Below, in pieces: positions 56,373 to 64,000 of a DNA stretch of 64,000 nt. The number at the start of each line of letters is the position of its first letter. Within the stretch, counting starts at the first letter, position 1. The notes below the pieces were generated by a model. The model was not told the DNA's origin and searched no databases. It saw only the letters and a program-made list of their open reading frames with translations. The stretch is from contig CM038702.1 of NCBI GenBank assembly GCA_021613375.1, positions 24,368,349 through 24,432,348 of the forward strand. Reading direction: 5' to 3'. The DNA comes from Megaleporinus macrocephalus. Taxonomy: Eukaryota; Chordata; Actinopteri; Characiformes; Anostomidae. Made by a program: the position numbers and the translations under genes.

Positions 56373-59300
56373 CCTGGAAATGTACGTGAAACAGCCTGGA
56401 GGCTGGTTGTTCAGGTGGATAATGATGCAAAACGTACCTCAAAATCATGTACCAAACAAATTCCTCTGCCATCTGCAGGTAAATCTTAAAGATGCTGTGT
56501 ATGTGTGGCGTGTGATGTGTGATGGCCCAAGAATGTCCAAGAAGTATTAGAAGCGTTCAACAGGGAAGGGTGGTTAAAAATTTCTAAAACAAGAATTAAA
56601 AGACTATATATAGTATATACTAGTATATAAATATAGTATATACTAGTGTATATATAGTATATACTAGTGTGTATATATATAGATAGATATTGTGAAATGG
56701 ATAAAGCTAGCCTGGAGAATTCGTACTAAAAAACCTATAATTCTGGTGCAATTAGTAAGCTGAATAACTTGCTCAGCTGTAATAACCACAAAAGTAAAAA
56801 TAATTTTATCAGGCCCTACAGTGCTTCCTACTGCCCTCCAGCAAAATTAGATGACTAATGTGGTTGGTGGCAGCAGATTCATTTGTGTACAGCTCTGGTT
56901 AGCCAACAAGCTAACAATGCAGTTAGCAATCAAGCTCAGTCACCAACTGTAAACAGTATAAACACAGAATAAAACATAATTATGTCAGATAATTTAGTTT
57001 GCAGGACTATAGCGCTACACATTGACTTGTAACTTAAAAGTATAGATAACTAGCAGGGTTGTGGCAGTAGGGTGACTAGTGTGCGGTTGTGGTTAGCCAA
57101 CATACCTAACATGGCAGTTATAAAGCTGACTCATCTTCTACCACAAACAGTAGAACCACAAAAGTCAAGATAATACTGCAGTCTGACTGTGTATTATCTC
57201 TCTTTTTAATCCAGTGGGAAAAAAATCTTTCAAAGTTAGCCCTTAAGTCAACACTTTTGAAACTATCATTTCCTCTGTATTAGAGGTTCAATGGTGCTAC
57301 ATGAAGGCCAACCATTCAGAGGTCTAAACAACCAAAGAAGCAGCACTATTGGTTAAATATTCACGTACCAATGGTCACCAAAGCCGAATGTGAAATGTAT
57401 TCGCCGCATAAGTTTTGGGTACGAAATCAAACATGGCAGTGAATTCCATTCAAGTAGTACTATTGTGACTCAGGGCCTTAGAAGTGGGGAAAACACTGAA
57501 ATGTGATGTAGCGATAATCATTTTTCTGTTGTTCTTTCTAGAATTTGGCAGGCCAGTGCAGTTCCTATCACAACAGATTACAGTATTAAATAACTGAACA
57601 GCACTTCTAGACCACCCCTACACATACTCACACAAAGCTCTGTTCTCTGTATAGAACATGTTAACCTATTTTTACTGCAACAGCAAATGTCATTCAGCCA
57701 GAGGTTCCTTAAACTCGTCACTACTGTAGCATGGACGAATAGATGAGTGTCCTTGTTCTCTTTCAAAGGCTTATACAAAAAAGAGGAGCCGTTTGTTTTC
57801 AGTGTTTATGCCAAGCTAGCTTCAAACAGCCACACAGCAAAACCACCTCCTTTAATGTTCTGAAAGTTAAACTTTCGTTTTTTGGTGTACATTTACTGAC
57901 TCAGATGGAACTTTACAAGCAGAAAACACACAGTGAGAGTAAAACCACAATTCAACAAGACTCTGCTTTGCTTACACTACTGTAATTAGCTTTTCTGTCT
58001 GAATAACCACAGACAGCAGAAGGTTAGAGCAGTAAAGTCCCTGTACATGAATACTGACTCATTTATCTTTGTGGGGTTATTTTAAATACAAAAAAGACAC
58101 ACAGAGGAGAGCCTTAAAATGTTAGAGGCCTCTACGAACTTTCTGTGGGGGAAAAACAAGTTTTCTTGTAAGTGAGTGGGTAAATTTTGTCTGTACTCTA
58201 CTGCAAGGGTTAAAATAGTACATAAGTGAAAGGTAAACATTACAAATGGAAATATGGACCCAAAAATACTTGAGAGAAAAAACCAAGAACAAAACTTTTT
58301 GATAAATATTATAAATATATATACATAAATACAAATGCATTAATACAACAATTAATGGGTGCTACTTGTCCCTAGACAAAGATGAATTAGCATCTTTTGT
58401 GGGCAGTTTCAGTTTACATGGATATGAATTTAGTTGGATATTGTACTTAAACTCCACCTATGAAATTTGGAAAAAGAACTTCAAAGATATATGAAGAAAA
58501 TAAATGCTCTTATGGATATGACATCGAGTAAAAGTATTCCATTTCTCAATTCCTTAAGTAAGCACATATTAATAACAAAGTACAAAAGTTTATATTGTCC
58601 ACCATAGACAGATACAGATACATGAATAAACAAAATCGACAGATAGACGTGTGGAAAAAGGAGTTACTTATCATGGCTGTCCAATGAAAAACATGTATAT
58701 CTGTTTTTGTCGATTTTAAGTTTTCTACATCATTTGAACACGGCAATCGTCGCTTACATTGTGTAAACACTTAATGATGAATGGACCAATAGCAGTGCTC
58801 CAAAGTAGCTCTGAAAAAAATCTGGATCCATTGACTTACATTGAAAGTAAAGTATGTTTTGGTCTCTCCTGTAAAGTTGCAATTTTGGAGACTGTCATTG
58901 GACAGCGATGTTTATTTATATTCTCTGAGGCTAAATCAAGCTTATATTTCTTGACCTCCTTAAATGCCAGTCAGACCATAAGACACACAACTTTTACAGA
59001 AAAAGAGGTTTGATTGTGTGCAGTGGTGTTGATGTTGGCTGTGCATTTAAGGCTAATAACACTTTACACTCAGGACACTTTACACTCACTTAGCACAGCA
59101 AGACATTTCTGTAGTTTCTTCATAAAGACCTACGAAGTAGAAGCTTATAAAAAGACTGATGTGATTTGACTTCATTACTTATTTCTTCTGCCCATGTTTT
59201 ACAAACACATTCTCTTTCTCTGTACAGTATTATTCTTTTCCAGACTCACACTTGGAATACTTGCATAGCCAACACCAGATTCTGAAAGAGCCTAGATTTC

Positions 59301-60604
59301 TATCTCTGCTTACTAACACTGCTGATATAAATCTTAGGAGAATATTTTCTTTCCTTATCAGTACAGGATGTTGCACAACCATGATGAGTTGACAATTATT
59401 ACAACAAGCAGCTTAGAGGCTACTGCATGTAGCTCCTTGAAACTAAACCTACACAGTATAGTATAGACGCATAATGAGGATTTGAAGCAGACACAGTGCA
59501 CATACATGAGCCTGCACGGACAGGCCTGTGTGTGTGTGTGTGTGTGTGTCTCCCTCAGGGTCTTGGAGCAGCCTTACACTCATATTTCAGCAACTATAAC
59601 TCCTCTGTTGTGCTTTGTAAGGGAAAGGAGAAGAAAAAGCTGAAAAAAATGCAAAATTGAGAAACGAGTATTGATTTCCGGAGAAAAGAGAGGGATGGGT
59701 TAACAACATGCTAGAAGGATATATTTATTTAACACTCACACGTTCTAATTCCCCCATGTTTTCTAAATGTTTAGTAAATGGTTAGGACGTAAACACAGAG
59801 CCAGATGAAGTGAAATGCTCTGTTTTACAGAAACTGCTGGAGAATTGTTCAGAGTGCTGGTGATGGGAATTAGACCTGTTTAAGGCCTCTAAAAGTTGAC
59901 ACGGAGATAAATACACTAATGTCTGACACATTGTTTTTTATACATTTTATAACATTTATAAAGAGGTTTTGGCCCGAAATGTGTTCTTAAAGTCACTTTA
60001 TGGAGGAGAAGAACATGTAGTGTAGATAAATAGTCCCAAAAAAAGTTTTTTTATTTTTGGATGTACAAATTATATACAAATGAATTATAAAAACACATGT
60101 GCAGGTTTATTGCTGGTCGTGGGTAGTGCATTAAATTACTATATTTGTGTTGTAGACATCCTAAATGGAACATTTGCCATCAAGTCACTCTGAATGACTT
60201 TATTTTACAACATCTGAAAAACTGCAATTTAAATATAGTGTCTTAAACAGCCTTAAAATTGCTTTGCACACTGCAAAACATTAGAATAAATACAAATAAA
60301 CATAAACAACAGTAAAAAAATTACAAAAATGTATTCTTTTTGTGTAATTTCTGTATTTTTCTGTTGTTGTTGTTTAGAAGAATTTAGTTTTTGTTCTATG
60401 CCCTACAGTGGTTGCATGAATTTGTTAAATTCAATCAGAAGCACCAGATTTTATTTAATGAAGAATTATTACAGTTAATTTTATTATAAACAATTAAAAA
60501 AACTATATTGTGACTAATGTTACTACTACTATTACTGTTTGTACAAACACTACTGATTTTCATGTAAACATTCGAATACTGGATGGCCCACTGTTAGTAC
60601 ACCT

Positions 60605-60740
60605 TTGTAGTGAATGGACATATAAGGTAGGTATTTGTAATATGTCAGCCAATGAGTGGAAGGTAGGTGTTTCTAATAAAGTGGCTACTGAGTGGAAGTA
60701 CAAGGTAGCTGTTTCTAATAAAGTGGCCAGTGAGTAGAAA
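60605..60740. repeat. ~45-bp tandem repeat, three units
   Basis: GTAGGTGTTTCTAATAAAGT then GGC(T/C)A(C/G)TGAGT recurs with diverged copies. The phrase is frequent in teleost repeats of the same kind as the foldback at 22690-23110. Confidence 0.75.
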
Positions 60741-60859
60741 TGCCCAGTAGGTGCAGTGGCCACACTGCAGGCTTTTCTCTGCTGGTGGATTAAAGTGCAT
60801 CTCTGTTCCTTTATATGAGTGTGCTCACTCTGAAGCTCCGCCTCAGCTGAGGCAGGACA

Positions 60860-61026
60860 AGCTGCAAAGAGAAACCGGCAGACACACATACACACACTCA
60901 GTCACACATGGGGCAGAGAACAGCTCATGCAGCGGGGAAACAGCACGTCAACGAACTCCTACAGCACCAGAGAGCACAAGAGAGAGGAGTGATAACACAG
61001 GAGGGAGCTTTATCTGGAAAAAGACA
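60860..61026 (+). promoter_or_regulatory. Candidate non-coding first exon/promoter of an unidentified transcript
   Basis: A TATA-like CTTTATATGAG at about 60810 is followed by a GC-richer, purine-rich stretch. That stretch ends in AAAAAGACA before a strong donor-like GTAAGTGG at 61027. It stands out from the AT-rich surroundings. No start codon with a convincing frame was seen, so if real it would be a 5' UTR exon or a lncRNA exon. Confidence 0.25.
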
Positions 61027-61059
61027 GTAAGTGGCTATGGCTGCAGTAGCACTTAAAAG

Positions 61060-62270
61060 GGCAATTTAAGTAGGAGTAACAGGAGCAGCGTTATTAATAC
61101 TGTAGAGGTGGGAGTAACAGCAGTAGTAATTTTAGACACAATACTAGTATTCTTAGCATTTATATATTAATGCCACTTGTAATAATTAGTAGTAATAAGA
61201 AGAGTAGTAGTAACAGCAGTTGTAGCAATAGTAATAGTAGCATGAGTACACTATGAATATGTTTAGTATTTTAACTTAAAGTAAGTTAAATTAGTTAAAT
61301 TAGTTCTGAACTTTAAGTAATAAATTAACAAAATCTAAACCATTATTTTAGATTTTACATAACATTATTGTTATTTCACTACAAGAAATTCAGTTTAAAA
61401 TAAAGGCAAACAGGTTTAAAGTAAAATTATTGAACCATTTTTGGAGTGTAGTATTATTAATATTTTCAACTGTAAAAAGTGTATTGTTCGTAATAAGAGT
61501 AGTACTGTTAGCGACAGTAGTAGTTTTTAAACAGTGTCAATATCAGTTATCATACTTGTAGCATTAACAGTAACAGTAGTACTAACAACACTAAAAGCAG
61601 TAGTGTGATTACCAGTTCTAAGAATTGAACAGTATTACATGTAGTAATATTAGTATAGTTGTAGTCATTGTAGTAATTAGTTAGATGCAGTTGTAGAAGC
61701 CATAGTGTTTATATTTATAGATGTAAAAGACTGTAAAATGGTAATCAATGGAAGTTACCGTCTTACCTATTCAAGTTTATTAAATATCTGATAGCATTCT
61801 AACGTAACAATGAATATGTCTGTTAACTCATTATTTGCAGTTGAATAGAATATTTTTTTAAGGCAAGGCAGTCAGGGTGGTAACTTTTAAAGTTAAAACT
61901 TCAATTTAGTTTTAAAGTGTGTTAATAGGAGGCTTGGTCACATGTACTATGTCAGAAGTCAAATCTTAGATGGCCGGTGTCCAGCATAGTTTGGGTGATT
62001 CCCTACTCAAAAACACCTACTAAACCTGCCAATTAACAAACAAGTGGAATCAAGTGTGCTTGAGTGAGAACCAGAGTCCAGTATTACCCCTGTATTATAG
62101 TGTTACTAGCAGTAGCAACAGTTTTAGGACAATTGTGATTATGGTAACATTTGTAGTATTAACAATAGTACCTGCAATGGTAGCAATAATAGTAGTAGCT
62201 CTAGTACAGTTAAGTAGTCTTATTGACAGTAATAATACTAGTAGTACTAATATAGTAATATATCAGTAGT
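61060..62270. repeat. Degenerate AGT/AGC-trinucleotide-rich DNA
   Basis: Clusters of AGTAGTA, AACAGTAGTA and TAGCAATAGTA occur at about 61060-61260, 61500-61700 and 62095-62270. They are separated by AT-rich sequence, as in an old decayed trinucleotide repeat. Confidence 0.7.
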
Positions 62271-63459
62271 TGTACCAGTTATTCATCAAGAAACACATCA
62301 AGCAAATAGCAAGGCTGTTTCAATATGCTGAAAGTAGTATCTTAGATGTAGCTTTAGCTTTGCACTGTAAATGATCAGATAACTTAATGACACCACTGTC
62401 AATGGAGCTTTTATGTGGCCTAGTAATTTACTTAGGGCTATGGTTTAGGCAGCTGTAATTTATTTATGGTTTACGCCACCAGTGAGCATGTTTGGGCTTG
62501 ACACCAATGACATCATCATGGCTATCTACATTTACCCTGTAAATAATTGTTAGCAGTTGTACCTACAAGCTTTACACGTTGCCTTAAAATGAGTTCACTG
62601 AGTTGCAGTCCAATAAAAAGTGATTAGCAACATCTACTCAGTTTATGATGGAACACTGAGTGTGATGAGCGTGATGATAACAGAAAATGTAAACAAACTA
62701 CTGCAGTAAAAGCCACAACTGTGAACTGCTGACACATGATACTGGGCAAAAATGCACGTTGTTTAAAAAAAACCCAAAAAGTAGTTGATATCTTTTAAGA
62801 TATTTAAAATGGCAAGGTTTGGTTCCAGTTTTCTTCTCCAGCCATTGCACGAATTTGTTAAATTACATTATTAGTATATCTGTTTTGACTAAATTTTTGA
62901 TTACCCTAACCAGGTATGGAAACTACAAGCAGTACTTGTCTTCCACAGAAAAACAATTTGAAATAGTTAAATTAGTACACTGATATTCCAAAAATTCACT
63001 ACTTAATGTATTAATATTATTTGTATTGTCACTGCCCTAAATGGTCACTGCCCAGATTAACAACTTTTTAAATTTTTAGTTGCCTCAACCCTTCATGGGA
63101 CTGTACAGACACCAGTAGACAAAACCCATAGCTATTTCAATATACTGCAATATACTACGCCTTAAAGCCTTGATTTCTATCCAGTTTCTGTATTACCTCA
63201 AAAAGCAATTCTTTATTTATCCATTTAAGCTTTAAATTACACAGAAGTTTAGTGCTTTAATTGAAACTGACATTAACTACATTGAACAGGAAATAGTCAA
63301 TATGGAAATGAATACTTGAAATTTTAATGTGTCCTCTGCATCCTCAAACATTAGCATGATAAGATATGTAAACTCTCTTACTGGTGCTGAGCTTTGTGAG
63401 ACAATTTGGAAGTTGGTATAAGTCCAAATGTTGCATCTAATGTAGGGCCCAAATCTTAT

Positions 63460-64000
63460 CACATTTACATTTGCATTACAGCATTCAGCCTACGCTCTTA
63501 TCCAGAGTGACTTACAGAAGTGCTTTGTGTTTAGTCAGATACTGTATCTTAACTAGTACAACTAGGTTAGAGTCCAAACTACATTTGAGTTCAAACACTG
63601 CCAGAACAAGGACCAGTGTTGATGCCTAGAAAGAAGAATAGAGTTAAAACCATAGAGAATAGAGTGCAACACAGCAAATCCCCAACCAGGGCACATACCT
63701 AGAAGGAATATAAGGAGTTAAGCACAGTGTAAGTGCAATACAAGGCATTTCAATAAGTACTTAGATTCGTGCTCACTTAAGTGGTTCACGCAGAGATGGG
63801 TCTTCAGTCTGAGGTTGAAGACCACAAGAGAGTTTATGGTTCCGACATTCCAGTATCTGGGCTCCAGGACAGGGAAGAGTTTTAATGCTTGTCTTTCATG
63901 CATTTTAAAGGATGGCATGTCAAGTTGAGCTATACTTGAAGCTTGTAGAGCTTGAGGTACAGACTGACTCTTGACCACTGCCATAAAGTAGGGAGGGGCT
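63460..64000 (-). repeat. LINE-like 3' fragment running off the window
   Basis: ACATTTACATTTGCATTACA followed by CTCTTATCCAGAGTGACTTA is a common teleost repeat phrase. The minus strand from 63984 reads PSFKMHERQALKLFPVLEPR then YWNVGTINSLVVFNLRLKTH, recalling the FKRRLKTHL C-terminus of fish LINE proteins. The class is inferred and the element continues beyond the window. Confidence 0.6.

Larger units (their letters stand above)
49952..64000. other. 3' UTR and downstream intergenic region
   Basis: I see no second protein-coding gene over these 14 kb. In human, ECHDC3 and CELF2 flank USP6NL, and neither is recognisable here. The region holds a hAT-like repeat, a Tc1-type MITE, a 35-bp tandem array, TA-rich runs at 53377-53398 and 53783-53808, the candidate exon near 60860-61026, trinucleotide-rich DNA at 61060-62270 and a LINE-like fragment at the right edge. 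Confidence 0.7.

Noticed and set aside
60751..61056. 101-codon plus frame considered as a new gene
   Set aside because: It has no recognisable motif and the frame crosses the donor-like GTAAGT. It is kept only as a possible untranslated exon.

Overview
The window is vertebrate nuclear DNA, almost certainly from a ray-finned (teleost) fish. Coding sequence is sparse, split into short exons with GT/AG junctions, and embedded in AT-rich introns. These introns are full of long CA/GT, CT and TA microsatellites, Tc1-like transposon fossils, hAT-type MITEs and LINE fragments of the kinds common in fish genomes. I cannot name the species.

One protein-coding gene can be supported, on the + strand. 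It is the orthologue of USP6NL (RN-tre), a TBC-domain Rab GTPase-activating protein. I reconstructed thirteen exons from 7935 to 49951 that join without any frame conflict, plus a likely first coding exon at 5836-5875 whose phase fits. The spliced product would be about 896 residues: an N-terminal lead-in, a complete TBC domain with both catalytic fingers, and a long proline/serine-rich tail encoded by one 1.57-kb terminal exon. The last residues (QESMLL) match the conserved vertebrate C-terminus. The tail carries a seven-residue tandem repeat of ten units that I do not know from mammalian USP6NL.

Layout: 1-5835 is non-coding upstream DNA with a hAT-like element and local duplications. 5836-8008 holds the first two coding exons, and the 11.8-kb intron 2 (8009-19796) follows. 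Intron 2 contains a 734-bp MITE, two minisatellite blocks (one of 2.3 kb with a higher-order period), a dead Tc1 element and a dead LINE. 19797-42298 carries exons 3-13, with Tc1, LINE and foldback elements in the introns. Intron 13 (42299-48380) has a 771-bp MITE with perfect 8-bp target duplications. The terminal exon ends at 49951. The remaining 14 kb is downstream intergenic DNA with repeats, and I recognise no second gene there. One weak candidate for a non-coding first exon lies at about 60860-61026.

I found no previously undescribed gene system. The best leads are the coding minisatellite in the USP6NL tail, the alternative N-terminus, a coding-like orphan ORF in intron 8, and the organised 23-bp satellite.
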